A DNA stretch of 22,820 bases from Bacteroidaceae bacterium. GTDB lineage: Bacteria; Bacteroidota; Bacteroidia; Bacteroidales; Bacteroidaceae. Both the position numbers and the translations under genes were made by a program. The stretch is taken from positions 1 to 22,820 of the forward strand of contig JAFZKR010000108.1 of NCBI GenBank assembly GCA_017551845.1, written 5' to 3'. The notes beneath the pieces are model-generated. The model searched no databases, was not told the DNA's origin, and saw only the letters and a program-made list of their open reading frames with translations. This document shows positions 1-10,000 of the stretch, one piece after another; the stretch's first letter is position 1; each line of letters begins with the position of its first letter.

Positions 1-968
1 CCGCGAAGAGAGGCTTTAATTCCGGCCTTATCGCCGTCATACAACACTGTAATGTTGTTAGTGAAACGATGTATCAGGCGTATCTGTCCGGGAGTGAGTG
101 ATGTGCCGCTGGAAGCGACCACATTCTCTACGCCGCTTTGGAACATTGAAATGACATCAGCGTAACCCTCCACCAGGAAACATCGGTCTTTGCGTACTAT
201 GGCCTGTTTGGCCTGATATAGACCATAAAGCTCCTTGCTTTTGGAGTAGATAATCGATTCCGGTGAGTTTACGTACTTGGCCACCTTGGATTCGGCGCTC
301 ATGATGCGGCCGCCAAAAGCTACGACCTTACCTGAAAGTGAGTGAACGGGAAATATTACGCGTCCGCGGAAGCGGTCACGGAGTGTTCCGTCATTCTCTC
401 TCTCATAACAAAGTCCGGTCTTGACAAGGTTTTCTTTTGTGTATCCTTTGGCTTGTGCGGTGCGGGCGAGTGCATCCGGCTCATCAAGGCAATAGCCCAG
501 GTGGAATTTCTCTATCGTGTCATCGCGGAAACCGCGTTTACGGAAATATGCTAACCCTACGGCACGGCCCTTGTCATTGTTGAGAAGGATGTCCTTGAAG
601 TAATCACATGCAAACTGGTTGGTAATGAACAATGATTCACGTTCGTTTTGAAGAGCCTTCTCGGAATCTGTCATTTCGCGTTTGCGGAAAGGTATGCCAT
701 ATTTGTTTGCCAACCATTCGGCCGCGTCTTGAAAGGATAGCTGTTCATGTTCCATGAGGAAATGTATGGCATTGCCTCCCTTTCCGCAGCTGAAACATTT
801 GCAAATTCCTTTGGCGGGTGAAACATAAAACGATGGGGTTTTCTCATTATGGAAAGGACAAAGACCGACATAATTGACACCACGCCTCCTGAGGGTGACA
901 AATTCCGAGACGACATCCACAATGTTTGCCGAGTCGAGTATGCGTTCAACTGTAAGTTGGTCTATCAT
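1..968 (-). CDS. dnaG: DNA primase DnaG, N-terminal part (cut by window edge)
   Basis: DnaG makes the RNA primers for chromosome replication and works with the replicative helicase at the fork. Reading the minus strand from ATG 968-966 gives MIDQLTVERILDSANIVDVV, a typical DnaG beginning. The CHC2 zinc-binding domain is visible with C37, H40, C58 and C61 (CPFH and CKCFSC). The catalytic core follows. The TOPRIM fold shows VEGYAD with E267 and YDGDKAG with D311 and D313, the metal-binding acidic residues. The frame is open to base 1, so 322 residues are seen; the rest of the TOPRIM domain and the C-terminal helicase-binding domain lie outside the window. The gene diverges from the plus-strand operon across a 115-bp AT-rich gap. 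Nothing looks damaged. Identification is secure from motifs and their order. Confidence 0.97.
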   Translation of the reverse strand, partial: MIDQLTVERILDSANIVDVVSEFVTLRRRGVNYVGLCPFHNEKTPSFYVSPAKGICKCFSCGKGGNAIHFLMEHEQLSFQDAAEWLANKYGIPFRKREMTDSEKALQNERESLFITNQFACDYFKDILLNNDKGRAVGLAYFRKRGFRDDTIEKFHLGYCLDEPDALARTAQAKGYTKENLVKTGLCYERENDGTLRDRFRGRVIFPVHSLSGKVVAFGGRIMSAESKVAKYVNSPESIIYSKSKELYGLYQAKQAIVRKDRCFLVEGYADVISMFQSGVENVVASSGTSLTPGQIRLIHRFTNNITVLYDGDKAGIKASLR

Positions 969-1036
969 TCATACAAAAATAGTCAAAAAAGGGCCATTTA
1001 ATGCTTTTTTTCAAAAAAAACAGTCCTCTTTTTCCT

Positions 1037-1064
1037 TTTGTTTTTTGAAAATGTATTTACTTTG
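1037..1064 (+). promoter_or_regulatory. candidate promoter of the AraC-to-ruvB operon
   Basis: TTTG at 1037-1040 and TTACTTTG at 1057-1064 resemble the Bacteroidota -33 TTTG and -7 TAnnTTTG elements, with one mismatch in the -7 box and a 16-bp spacer, shorter than the usual 19 or so. Transcription would begin near 1070, leaving about 14 nt before ATG 1084. The surrounding gap (969-1083) is AT-rich, with a T7/A8 run at 1005-1020, and shows no other gene. Confidence 0.35.
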
Positions 1065-1083
1065 TGAACACATTATTAGTCCA

Positions 1084-1512
1084 ATGAGCGAGAATACTAA
1101 ACCTTACAAAATCAAAGCGAAAGCCGAGAAGAACGCTGACTACAGGAACCTTATTCGTGCAGAACTTGCAGATGAACTGTATGACCGGATTCTGACCATT
1201 ATCGTGGCGCAAAAAAAGTACCGTGATCCGGATTATTCAGCCAAGCAGTTGGCTAAAGATTTGGATACTAACCCGCGTTACTTGTCAGCAGTGATTAATT
1301 CAAGATTCGGAATGAACTATTCCAATCTGGTGAACGGATGCAGAATACGCGATGCTGTCCATATGCTTTTGGACAGGCGTTATCTGGACAAGACTATGGA
1401 GGAGATAGGCACCATGTGCGGTTTTGCTAACCGCCAGTCTTTCTATGCCGCTTTCTATAAGGAAAAAGGCGAGGCTCCTCATCAATACAAGAAACGGCAT
1501 CTTTCCAAGTGA
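1084..1512 (+). CDS. stand-alone AraC-family helix-turn-helix protein (142 aa)
   Basis: This is a small DNA-binding protein consisting almost only of the C-terminal AraC/XylS DNA-binding domain. Residues 51-72 (YSAKQLAKDLDTNPRYLSAV) form the first helix-turn-helix. Residues 103-127 (KTMEEIGTMCGFANRQSFYA) form the second, with the family's typical GF-x-(N/S)-x-x-x-F pattern. There is no N-terminal ligand-binding domain, only about 45 basic and helical residues, so no effector can be proposed. ATG 1084 was chosen because the open frame further upstream runs through AT-rich intergenic DNA and would overlap dnaG. It is the first gene of the packed housekeeping operon, 15 bp before the next. Its targets are unknown. 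Confidence 0.85.
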   Translation: MSENTKPYKIKAKAEKNADYRNLIRAELADELYDRILTIIVAQKKYRDPDYSAKQLAKDLDTNPRYLSAVINSRFGMNYSNLVNGCRIRDAVHMLLDRRYLDKTMEEIGTMCGFANRQSFYAAFYKEKGEAPHQYKKRHLSK

Positions 1513-1527
1513 AGTGCCAGATGAAAA

Positions 1528-2094
1528 ATGTCGGTAGAAGAAGAGTTAGCAAAGATAAAGCAGATGCTCAGGCTGTCAATGAACGGCACGGCATCGCAAA
1601 TAATGAAGGAGAGGGGAATTGGTTACAGCCTAAATTTCGGCGTTGACCTTCCCGGAATCAAGCAGATAGCCTCCGGAATAGAAAAGGATAGCCATCTTGC
1701 GTGCGCTTTATGGAAGGAGAACGTACGCGAATGTAAGATGCTGGCGGCTTTCCTGTATCCGGCTGACGAGTTCAAGACCGATTTGGCTGACTTGTGGGTC
1801 AGTCAGATAGAATATCCCGATCTTGCTGAGGTGTGTTCCATGTATCTCTTCAGCAAAATGGATTATGCTTCTGTCACCGCTTTCCGCTGGATAGCTTCCG
1901 ATGATGAGATGTATCAGTACTGCGGTTTTCTTATTCTGGCCAATCTGCTCAGAGAGGGCAAACAGATGAGTGAACGCTTTGTTTCGGAACTGAAGGATCA
2001 GGCTGCTGCTGTGGTCTTGAGCGGAAAGGTGCTGCCTTCACAGGCGGCAAGGGCTGTGATTGCCCTTTTGGAACGAGAGGATGGACAAGAATGA
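1528..2094 (+). CDS. AlkD-like DNA alkylation repair family protein (188 aa)
   Basis: The protein resembles the DNA alkylation repair family (AlkD type), HEAT-like helical repeats that bind DNA and, in AlkD, excise alkylated bases. Visible features are the N-terminal segment MNGTASQIMKERGIGYSLNFGV, the segment LACALWKENVRECKMLAAFL (residues 58-77), and repeated amphipathic helices through to the C-terminus. At 188 residues it is shorter than canonical AlkD (about 230), so it may be a reduced member; I cannot confirm a catalytic aspartate or a full base-binding cleft. It lies 15 bp after the AraC-type gene and overlaps the Fur-like gene by 14 nt, implying translational coupling. The call rests on my memory of very similar Bacteroides proteins next to purA. 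The biochemical role is inferred. Confidence 0.7.
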   Translation: MSVEEELAKIKQMLRLSMNGTASQIMKERGIGYSLNFGVDLPGIKQIASGIEKDSHLACALWKENVRECKMLAAFLYPADEFKTDLADLWVSQIEYPDLAEVCSMYLFSKMDYASVTAFRWIASDDEMYQYCGFLILANLLREGKQMSERFVSELKDQAAAVVLSGKVLPSQAARAVIALLEREDGQE

Positions 2095-2590
2095 AGAGTT
2101 AAAACAGGCAGTGATTGTATTGAATGATTATCTGCGTGTTCATGGCCTTAGAAGTACGCCGGAAAGGAATGCACTTCTAAAGGGAGTTTATGCTTATGAA
2201 GGAAACTTCAAACCTGAATTGCTGCTTGCCGATATGCCGGAAAAATACGATTTCCGCGTGTGCCGTGCAACTGTATATAACAATCTCAGACTCTTTGAGG
2301 ATGCCGGTCTTGTGCAGAGAGAATGGTTGAACGGAGAGATAGGCTACAGGAAAAGCCTGACCAATAGATATTCCATACATTTGGTCTGTTCAGAATGCGG
2401 TTCAGTTACGGAGTGCAGTGATGACAAAGTACGGGCTCAGATAGAAGATATGCGCAAGAAACGTTTTGTCATGACCGGCTTTTCACTCTCTATTCTGGGG
2501 TTGTGCGGAAGGTGTTCGGCAGCATTGAAGAGAAAACGTAAAAAGATGGAAAAAAAATATTCGGAGAAATATGGAAAAAGGAAAGATTGA
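2081..2590 (+). CDS. Fur-family transcriptional regulator (169 aa)
   Basis: Fur proteins are dimeric metal- or peroxide-sensing repressors. The winged-helix domain spans about residues 10-90, with the recognition helix RATVYNNLRLFEDAGLV at 62-78. The C-terminal dimerisation domain carries two cysteine pairs, C103/C106 (VCSEC) and C142/C145 (LCGRC), the usual structural zinc site. The histidine-rich regulatory metal site typical of Fur/Zur/PerR is poorly preserved: only H100 lies near the first pair, and the histidine before the second pair is replaced in LSILGLC. ATG 2081 is preceded directly by GAACGAGAGG and gives a normal Fur N-terminus; the in-frame ATG at 2060 would overlap the upstream gene further. 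The tail (about 149-169) is lysine-rich. It overlaps purA by 20 nt. Ligand unknown. Confidence 0.85.
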   Translation: MDKNEELKQAVIVLNDYLRVHGLRSTPERNALLKGVYAYEGNFKPELLLADMPEKYDFRVCRATVYNNLRLFEDAGLVQREWLNGEIGYRKSLTNRYSIHLVCSECGSVTECSDDKVRAQIEDMRKKRFVMTGFSLSILGLCGRCSAALKRKRKKMEKKYSEKYGKRKD

Positions 2591-3845
2591 TGTCCTTCTG
2601 GGACTGCAATGGGGTGATGAAGGTAAGGGTAAGGTTGTTGATGTGCTTACACCGCGTTATGATGTGGTGGCACGTTTCCAGGGTGGTCCCAACGCCGGTC
2701 ATACGCTTATTTTCGACGAAAAGAAGTTTGTGCTCAAGTCCATTCCGTCGGGAGTGTTCCAAGGTAACAAGCAGAACATCATAGGTAATGGTATGGTGCT
2801 TGACGCAGCCCTGTTCAAGGCCGAGGCTGAGTCGCTGGAGGCAGCAGGCATTGACCTGAAGAACCGTCTGCTCATATCCAAGAAGGCACATCTGATTCTG
2901 CCTACACACCGTCTGCTTGACAGTGCGCTGGAGGCATCGAAAGGTTCCGGTAAGGTTGGTACAACCGGTCGCGGAATAGGCCCCACATATACGGACAAGG
3001 TAGCCCGTACAGGTGTACGCGTGGGTGATCTGCTGCGTCCTGACTTTGAGGAGCGTTACGCTGCCGCACGTGCAGCCCATGAGCGCACCCTCAAGAGCCT
3101 GAATTTTGAGTATGACCTTGCTCCGCTTGAGAAGGCTTGGCGTGAGGGCATTGCTTACATGAAAGAATTCAAGTTCGTGGACAGCGAGCATTACGTTGCC
3201 AATCTGCTTGCTGAGTGTAAAACCATCCTTTGCGAAGGCGCCCAAGGCACCATGCTGGATATAGACTTCGGCTCATATCCGTTCGTTACGTCATCAAACA
3301 CCATATGCGCCGGCGCATGCACCGGACTGGGTGTTGCTCCGCGCAACATCGGTAAGGTATTCGGCATCATGAAAGCCTATTGCACACGCGTGGGCAGCGG
3401 TCCGTTCCCCACCGAGTTGTTTGACAAGGACGGTGAGACTCTGTCTGACCGCGGTCATGAGTTCGGTGCCGTTACCGGACGTCGCCGCCGTTGCGGTTGG
3501 GTTGACCTGGTGGCTCTTCGTTATGCAGTTCGCCTTAACGGTGTAACAGACCTGATTCTTATGAAGAGCGACGTCCTGGATGTATTCAAGACCATCAAGG
3601 CCTGCGTTGCCTATAAGCTTCCTGACGGAACCCAGACCGATGAGTTCCCGTTTGACTGTGAGGGTGTAGAGCCTATCTATGAAGAGCTTCCCGGTTGGCA
3701 GACAGATCTTACCGCTCTGCATGATGAGGATGAGTTCCCCGAGGAGTTCAACAATTACATAACCTTCCTGGAGGAGTATCTTGAGACCCCGGTATCAATT
3801 GTATCGGTAGGTCCGGACCGCCACCAGACAATAATACGCGGATAA
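2571..3845 (+). CDS. purA: adenylosuccinate synthetase
   Basis: PurA condenses IMP and aspartate using GTP to form adenylosuccinate, the committed step from IMP to AMP, in the cytoplasm. The 424-residue length fits the family. Motifs in order are the P-loop GLQWGDEGKGK (11-21, catalytic D16), GPNAGHT (39-45, catalytic H44), the IMP loop GTTGRGIGPTYTDKVARTG, GRRRRCGWVDLVALRYA, the guanine-binding segment LMKSDVLD, and the C-terminal VSVGPDRHQTI. ATG 2571 has GGAG just upstream (ATTCGGAGAAAT) and lies inside the end of the Fur-like gene, so the two are probably translationally coupled. Only 3 bp separate it from the next gene. Whether the Fur-like protein controls purine synthesis cannot be judged from the sequence. 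Confidence 0.97.
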   Translation: MEKGKIDVLLGLQWGDEGKGKVVDVLTPRYDVVARFQGGPNAGHTLIFDEKKFVLKSIPSGVFQGNKQNIIGNGMVLDAALFKAEAESLEAAGIDLKNRLLISKKAHLILPTHRLLDSALEASKGSGKVGTTGRGIGPTYTDKVARTGVRVGDLLRPDFEERYAAARAAHERTLKSLNFEYDLAPLEKAWREGIAYMKEFKFVDSEHYVANLLAECKTILCEGAQGTMLDIDFGSYPFVTSSNTICAGACTGLGVAPRNIGKVFGIMKAYCTRVGSGPFPTELFDKDGETLSDRGHEFGAVTGRRRRCGWVDLVALRYAVRLNGVTDLILMKSDVLDVFKTIKACVAYKLPDGTQTDEFPFDCEGVEPIYEELPGWQTDLTALHDEDEFPEEFNNYITFLEEYLETPVSIVSVGPDRHQTIIRG

Positions 3846-3848
3846 GTT

Positions 3849-4562
3849 ATGATACCAACCACAGGTGTAGAGGGTATCTCTGTCAATGCTTACTATTGGA
3901 TTCTGTTCATTGTAATAGCAATCCTGAGTTTCTCTGTGCAGAATAATCTGTCGAGAAAGTTTGAGAAATATTCCAAGCTTTTTACCCGTAACGGTATGAC
4001 CGGTCATGATGTGGCCCGCCAGATGCTTGCGGACTACGGTATTCCTGAAGTCAAGATAACATGTGTTGAGGGCAAACTTACAGACCACTACAACCCTGAG
4101 AACAATACGGTGAATCTGAGCAAGGATGTCTATTACGGGAACAGCATAACATCGGCTGCCGTAGCTGCGCATGAGTGCGGGCACGCGGTACAACACGCCA
4201 AGGGCTATGCTCCCGTTCAGATGCGCTCTGCTCTTGTTCCTGTAGTACAGTTTTCATCCAAGATAGTGACCTGGGTGCTGTTAGCCGGTATTATTATGGT
4301 GGAGGCTTTTCCTGGCTTGCTTCTGGCAGGTATCGTGCTGTTTGCTCTGACCACCCTGTTCAGTTTCATAACCCTTCCGGTGGAGATTGACGCCAGCCGC
4401 CGTGCATTGGCATGGCTCAAGCGTACCGATGTGGCTTCCGGCGAGACCATGACCGCAGCTACCGATGCCTTAAAAGCTGCTGCCTATACATACGTGGTTG
4501 CAGCCATCAGTTCTTTGGGCACTCTCATTTACTATATTTTGATTTACAGGTCAAGAAGATAA
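3849..4562 (+). CDS. YugP-type membrane zinc metallopeptidase (237 aa)
   Basis: This is an integral-membrane neutral zinc metallopeptidase of the YugP family (Zn_peptidase_2). An N-terminal transmembrane helix (about 14-30) is followed by the segment [15 protein letters not shown] and the catalytic HECGH motif at 108-112 (H108, E109, H112). The [10 protein letters not shown] segment after the second hydrophobic region supplies the probable third zinc ligand, E179. Further membrane helices lie near 138-176 and 212-233. Length and order match the family. The substrate is unknown; membrane-protein turnover is only a guess. The gene sits 3 bp after purA and 8 bp before hisS in the same orientation. 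Confidence 0.88.
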   Translation: MIPTTGVEGISVNAYYWILFIVIAILSFSVQNNLSRKFEKYSKLFTRNGMTGHDVARQMLADYGIPEVKITCVEGKLTDHYNPENNTVNLSKDVYYGNSITSAAVAAHECGHAVQHAKGYAPVQMRSALVPVVQFSSKIVTWVLLAGIIMVEAFPGLLLAGIVLFALTTLFSFITLPVEIDASRRALAWLKRTDVASGETMTAATDALKAAAYTYVVAAISSLGTLIYYILIYRSRR

Positions 4563-4570
4563 ATTGCCAG

Positions 4571-5926
4571 ATGAAACCATCCATCCCAAAAGGCACGCGT
4601 GACTTCACTCCGGTGGAGATGGCGCGCCGTAACTACATATTTGATACCATTCGCGGGGTGTTCCGCCTGTTCGGTTACCGTCAGATTGAGACTCCATCAA
4701 TGGAGAATCTCTCTACACTGATGGGTAAGTACGGCGAGGAGGGCGACAAACTCCTGTTCAAGATTCAGAACTCAGGTGATTACATGAGTGGCCTGACCGA
4801 TGAGGAGCTGCTCTCTCGCAACAGTCTCAAGCTGGCTTCAAAGTTCTGCGAGAAGGGACTGCGTTATGACCTGACCGTTCCCTTTGCCCGCTTTGTGGTA
4901 ATGCACCGCGAGGAGCTGCAGTTCCCCTTCAAGCGTTTCCAGATACAGCCGGTCTGGCGTGCTGACCGCCCGCAGAAGGGACGTTACCGCGAGTTCTATC
5001 AGTGTGATGCCGACGTTGTGGGCAGTGATTCACTGCTGTATGAGATTGAGCTCATTCAGATGATTGATACCGTATTCAGCCGTTTTGGCGTTCGCGTGTC
5101 AATCAAACTGAACAACCGCAAGATTTTGGCCGGTATAGCTGAGAGCATCGGACAGGCAGATAAAATTGTTGATATAACCGTAGCAATAGATAAACTGGAC
5201 AAGATTGGTCTGGACGGAGTGAACGCAGAACTGGCAGAGAAGGGCTTGCCGCAGGATGCCATTGACAAATTGCAGCCCATAATCAAGCTGACCGGCTCCA
5301 ATAGTGAGAAGCTGGACACAATAGCAACCGTGCTGGCAAGCAGTGAGACAGGCCTCAAGGGCGTTGAGGAGTGCCGTTTCATTCTGGACGGTGCAACCAA
5401 ACTTGGACTTAAGAACCAGCTGGAACTTGACCTGACTTTGGCTCGCGGCCTGAACTACTATACCGGAGCTATCTTTGAAGTCAAGGCTCTGGATGTGGAG
5501 ATAGGTTCTATCAGTGGTGGTGGTCGATATGACAACCTTACCGGCATATTCGGACTTCCCGGTGTAAGCGGTGTGGGCATATCTTTCGGTGCTGACCGCA
5601 TCTATGATGTGCTGAACCAACTGGATCTCTATCCCAAAGAGGCTCAGAGTGGTGTCAAGGTACTGTTCCTGAACCTGGGTGAGCAGGAGGCTGCATTCTG
5701 CCTCAAGCTTCTGGCTGAGCTTCGCACCAAGGGCATCCCCGCTGAAATCTACCCCGACAACACAAAAATGAAAAAGCAGATGTCCTATGCCAATGCTAAT
5801 TTAATACCCTATGTTGCAATAGTAGGAAGCAACGAATTAGCAGAAGGCAAGGTAACGCTTAAAAACATGGAAACAGGAGAACAGACTCTGGTTGATGCAG
5901 AATCTTTATGGAAGAGTTTGATATAA
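4571..5926 (+). CDS. hisS: histidyl-tRNA synthetase
   Basis: HisRS charges tRNA-His in the cytoplasm. The 451-residue protein starts [20 protein letters not shown], the normal family beginning, so ATG 4571 is chosen over the open frame that extends back into the peptidase gene. Class II motifs are present: [14 protein letters not shown], then motif 2 [20 protein letters not shown] followed by [10 protein letters not shown], the histidine-binding segment [15 protein letters not shown], the GGRYDNL loop, and motif 3 [15 protein letters not shown]. The C-terminal anticodon-binding domain follows from about residue 355. The stop overlaps the start of ruvB by 19 nt. Confidence 0.97.
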   Translation: MKPSIPKGTRDFTPVEMARRNYIFDTIRGVFRLFGYRQIETPSMENLSTLMGKYGEEGDKLLFKIQNSGDYMSGLTDEELLSRNSLKLASKFCEKGLRYDLTVPFARFVVMHREELQFPFKRFQIQPVWRADRPQKGRYREFYQCDADVVGSDSLLYEIELIQMIDTVFSRFGVRVSIKLNNRKILAGIAESIGQADKIVDITVAIDKLDKIGLDGVNAELAEKGLPQDAIDKLQPIIKLTGSNSEKLDTIATVLASSETGLKGVEECRFILDGATKLGLKNQLELDLTLARGLNYYTGAIFEVKALDVEIGSISGGGRYDNLTGIFGLPGVSGVGISFGADRIYDVLNQLDLYPKEAQSGVKVLFLNLGEQEAAFCLKLLAELRTKGIPAEIYPDNTKMKKQMSYANANLIPYVAIVGSNELAEGKVTLKNMETGEQTLVDAESLWKSLI

Positions 5927-6930
5927 GACAGCAGCAGTTGGCGAGCGATAAGGAGCTGGATAACGCTCTGCGTCCGCTCAAGTTCGATGATTTTGCCGGA
6001 CAGAGCAAAATCGTGGAGAACTTGCGTGTCTTTGTGCAGGCAGCCCGTCAACGTGGCGAGTCGCTTGACCATACATTGCTGCATGGCCCTCCCGGACTGG
6101 GCAAGACAACCCTGAGCAACATCATAGCAAACGAGCTTGGTGTGGGATTCAAGATAACATCGGGTCCTGTACTGGATAAGCCTGGTGATTTGGCCGGTAT
6201 CCTTACCTCGCTTGAACCCAAGGATGTTCTTTTCATCGATGAAATACACCGCCTCTCACCGGTGGTAGAAGAGTACCTCTACTCGGCAATGGAGGACTAC
6301 CGTATTGACATCATGATAGACAAAGGGCCTTCGGCCCGTAGCATACAGATTGACCTTAATCCGTTTACCCTGATTGGGGCTACAACCCGCAGCGGTTTGC
6401 TTACAGCCCCGTTGCGTGCCAGATTCGGTATCAATATGCATTTGGAATATTATGATGCAAAAACACTCCAGAGAATCGTTCAGCGTTCGGCAAACATCCT
6501 GGGTATCCCGTGTGATGTGGATGCAGCAGCTGAGATAGCGGGCCGCAGTCGTGGTACGCCCCGTATCGCAAACGCCCTTTTGCGCCGCGTACGCGATTTT
6601 GCGCAAGTTAAAGGTTCCGGAAGAATAACCCTTTCCATCGCTAATATAGCCCTTGAGGCACTTAATATTGACAAGTACGGTCTGGACGAGATTGACAACC
6701 GCATACTGACTACCATAATTGACAAGTTCAAGGGTGGTCCGGTGGGTATTGGTACCATTGCGACAGCGCTTAGTGAGGATGCCGGTACTATTGAGGACGT
6801 TTATGAGCCTTTCCTGATACAGGAAGGCTTCCTTAAACGTACTCCGCGTGGACGTGAGGTGACTGATTTGGCCTATAAACATCTTGGCCGCTCCCGTTAT
6901 GCCTCTATGTCTGGTGATCTGTTTGAATAA
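5908..6930 (+). CDS. ruvB: Holliday junction branch-migration ATPase RuvB
   Basis: RuvB is the hexameric AAA+ motor that, with RuvA, drives branch migration of Holliday junctions in recombinational repair. All hallmarks are visible: Walker [10 protein letters not shown] (60-68), Walker [10 protein letters not shown] (108-116), sensor 1 GATTR (157-161), arginine-finger region PLRARFG (168-174), and the C-terminal winged helix with [20 protein letters not shown]. The 340-residue length is standard. ATG 5908 lies inside the end of hisS. It is the last gene of the operon; a 99-bp gap containing a new promoter separates it from the macroglobulin gene. Confidence 0.97.
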   Translation: MEEFDIRQQQLASDKELDNALRPLKFDDFAGQSKIVENLRVFVQAARQRGESLDHTLLHGPPGLGKTTLSNIIANELGVGFKITSGPVLDKPGDLAGILTSLEPKDVLFIDEIHRLSPVVEEYLYSAMEDYRIDIMIDKGPSARSIQIDLNPFTLIGATTRSGLLTAPLRARFGINMHLEYYDAKTLQRIVQRSANILGIPCDVDAAAEIAGRSRGTPRIANALLRRVRDFAQVKGSGRITLSIANIALEALNIDKYGLDEIDNRILTTIIDKFKGGPVGIGTIATALSEDAGTIEDVYEPFLIQEGFLKRTPRGREVTDLAYKHLGRSRYASMSGDLFE

Positions 6931-6933
6931 ACC

Positions 6934-6947
6934 GCATTTTGAAATGC
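6934..6947 (+). terminator. weak hairpin after ruvB, possible terminator
   Basis: The perfect inverted repeat GCATTTTGAAATGC begins 3 bp after the ruvB stop and can form a 5-bp stem with a TTGA loop. It is AT-rich and the following AACAGTTTTG is not a clean T-run, so termination here is only possible. Confidence 0.25.
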
Positions 6948-6994
6948 AACAGTTTTGCAGCGCCTGAATAGTTAACCAAGGCGGATTCCCGTAA

Positions 6995-7002
6995 TATATT
7001 TG
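6995..7002 (+). promoter_or_regulatory. -7 box of the macroglobulin gene promoter
   Basis: TATATTTG exactly matches the Bacteroidota -7 consensus TAnnTTTG, 27 bp before ATG 7030. Transcription would start near 7009 and leave a leader of about 20 nt. I see no convincing -33 TTTG at the usual distance; GTTAAC near 6971-6976 is the closest. Confidence comes from the perfect -7 match and its position. Confidence 0.55.
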
Positions 7003-7029
7003 TCGGGTAAAACAAAAAATCGCGAATTT

Positions 7030-10000
7030 ATGAGATGCCTTCGTAAAATAACACTTCTGATTATCATTATGACACTGACTTCTGCAACAGCCAGCGCTGA
7101 CAAGTATTCACGCGCCTGGAAACAGGTGGACATATTTATAGAACAGGACTTGCCTGAGAGTGCCGCTAAGGAGATAAACGCCATTTGGGATATGGCCGCC
7201 AGGGAAAACAATTCCCGACAGATGCTGAAGAGTGCGGTTTATCTTACAAGGGTTCAGCAATCATTCGGGGAAAACAGTACCACAGGAGGTATAGAACTGT
7301 TCAATGCCCTGTTGCCGAAATTACAAGTGAAAGAGCATCAGGCTCTTTGTCATGCATTCCTTGCCAAGGGGTATATGCAATACAAGCAATATAACTCCTA
7401 TAATCTACAACGGCAGTCTCCATCAGATATGGCTGATCCGCCATTGGACATGTGGACCCTCAAGATGATAACCGATACTATCTGCTATCATCTTGACCAG
7501 TCCATCAAGCTTGCCGGCAATGTGGCGTCGGGTTATTATGAAGAGTTCTTTCCCGGAGGAAACAAAGATGGACTGAAGCTCCGTCCTCTTCTGATGGATA
7601 TGCTGATGGACAATGCCATTACCCCTATGACAGGCCGGACTTTAGTAAAAGGAAAACGTTCCTTCCTTAATGACAGCCGTCTTTATGGCAGTGCCGAGGA
7701 GTTCCTTGAGGCAGTGGAGAACCTGGGGCCGGATGATGCAGATATGTGGGAGCTATATGTTGTCAAGTGTCTTACTCTGCATAATGCAGGCTCAAAGCCT
7801 ACCATCAGGTCAACCATTGATTTGAGGAGGATGAGCATACTGTCCGATTATCTGAGGTCTAATGGTGACGAGACCGTAAGGAAAAATCTCGACACATGGT
7901 TGAATGGTGCGATTGAATTGGGCAAAAGCTATGAAAAGAAGGTCAAGTTCAGTACAATGTTCTACGCTATGGCAGCCCAGATGATAGAGGAACAGTTGGA
8001 AGGACTTGCTGATGATCCGGGCAGACAGGCGGCTCTGCAGAAAACGGCTCATGAAATCTGTCTGCATGCACAGAAGAAGTGGCCCAAGAGTGAAGGAGCG
8101 TTTGAATGCCTCAAGATAAAGGATCAGATAGAGAGGAAGCGGATTACCTTGTCACAGCAGAGGGATCTTGTCCCGGGTGAACGCAACATCGCCATGCTGA
8201 CTTATTCCAATGTCAGTACTGTCTATTTTAAGCTTGTTGAGGTAACCGGCAGATATGACAACCGTCAGGATGAGGTGACAATGCTTTCGGAACTGGGATT
8301 TCTGACACCGGTTGCGGAGTGGAGCGTCCGGTTGCATAATCCCGGTGACTGGTTGGAGCATTATACCATAGTGGAGATACCCCCTGTGATGCAGGGTAAA
8401 TACTATCTTCTTGCATCGACCGGTTCCTATTTCAACAGCGGTGACTGTATTGCTTACGAGTATTTGGAGTGCAACAGTATTGGACTGGCACGAATGATTG
8501 CAAGGAATGGAGCACTGTCGGGTGTCACAGTCAACTACAAAACCGGTGTTACGATACCTTCCTGCCGATACACGGTGTGGCAACTGAACAATCAGAACGA
8601 ACAGGTGAAAGTGGTCACACAGGGTTTTTCGGCCGATGACGGTTTTCTCTCTGTTGAGGGTCTCCGCAACGGCCGCTATCTGATGGAGATTGAGAATAAC
8701 GGTAATAAGGGTAACTGTACTTTCAATATTCCATGGGTGAGCGATATGCCTGTCCGTGCCATTGCCCGACTATATACTGACCGTTTCACCTTTCTGCCCG
8801 GTGATTCAATCCGGTTTATGGGCGTGGCCTATTCATCGGATGAGTATGACAAGGGACAGGTGTTGAAAGGAATCCGTACAGAAGTCCTTCTCAGGGATAT
8901 AAATTATAGGGAGATAGACCGTATTGAACTGACAACGGACAGCATGGGTGTCGTGAAAGGCAGTTTAAGGATTCCTGACAATATTGTGCCCGGCAGAGCT
9001 ACACTGTCTTTAGAATGTTTGGACGAAGAATGGGATCTCTGGACCAGCATTGCCATTAATGTGGAATCGTTCCGACAGCCCAAATTTGAGATAAAGATGG
9101 ATAATCTTACGGAGGCTGCTGATCTGGACCGTCCGTTTACGGTTTCCGGCAGGGCAGTATCCTTTACCGGTGTTCCGGTGGAGGGTGCCACTGTGGTCTG
9201 GAATGCCGGATTGCAACCTTTCGTTCTTCATCCTTTCCGTATAAGGGATGATAACGGCAGGGTGAGGATTGCCGGCGGTGAACTCCGGACCGAGGCTGAC
9301 GGGTCGTTTTCCATTCCCTTGACTGTTCCTGGGGATATACTAATGAACGACAATTGCATTCTTACTGTTTCCGTAACCGTGACTGATGTCAATGGCGAGA
9401 CTCATGACAGGAATATGAATGTCAGTCTTGGCATGCTGAGATTGATTGATATTGTGTCGAAAACAGTCAACGATACTTCCGGGACATCCTGCGAAATGCA
9501 CATCCGCCTGCTTCAGGACAATCCCGTGAAGGGTCTTGTTCATGTGTCGTTTTCGCGCATTCTGCCCTCATTCAAAGGTCTGCCATTACCGTTCAATGCA
9601 GTAGGGAAGAAGGCGGTCAGTGAACTGTCGGCGTGTGTGGAGAACCAGAACGTCAGAGAACGTTTCCCGCAGTATGATTTCGGATTCGGAGAGGATGCGC
9701 AGATCATTGAGACCGTTTATGACGACATGGTTGACATTGAAGCCGGTGGTATGGGAAAAATCAGAGTCAACGGGTTGAAATCAGGTGTATATAAAATATC
9801 TGCCACATCGGAAGGCGCTCATGATTATGAGGATTACATTACGATTGTGGAAAAGAATGATTACAGTTTCGTGCCAGGTACTGAATATATCTGGTGTTCG
9901 GAAGCCAACAGGCATGAACCGCTTAAGGCCGAGGTGGGGGATACTGTTGTCCTACGTGTGGCAAGCAGTCTGCAAGGTGCTGTTATCCACTATTTCGTTG

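Noticed and set aside
974..981. -7 box TATTTTTG on the minus strand for dnaG
   Set aside because: It matches TAnnTTTG, but lies so close to the dnaG ATG that the transcript would be almost leaderless; the AT-rich DNA makes a chance match likely.
4412..4570. Extended N-terminus of histidyl-tRNA synthetase
   Set aside because: The open frame runs back through the peptidase gene; the conserved family start [12 protein letters not shown] begins at 4571.
7000..7029. TTG start for the macroglobulin gene ten codons upstream of ATG 7030
   Set aside because: The TTG overlaps the perfect -7 box, and ATG 7030 gives a clean signal peptide.
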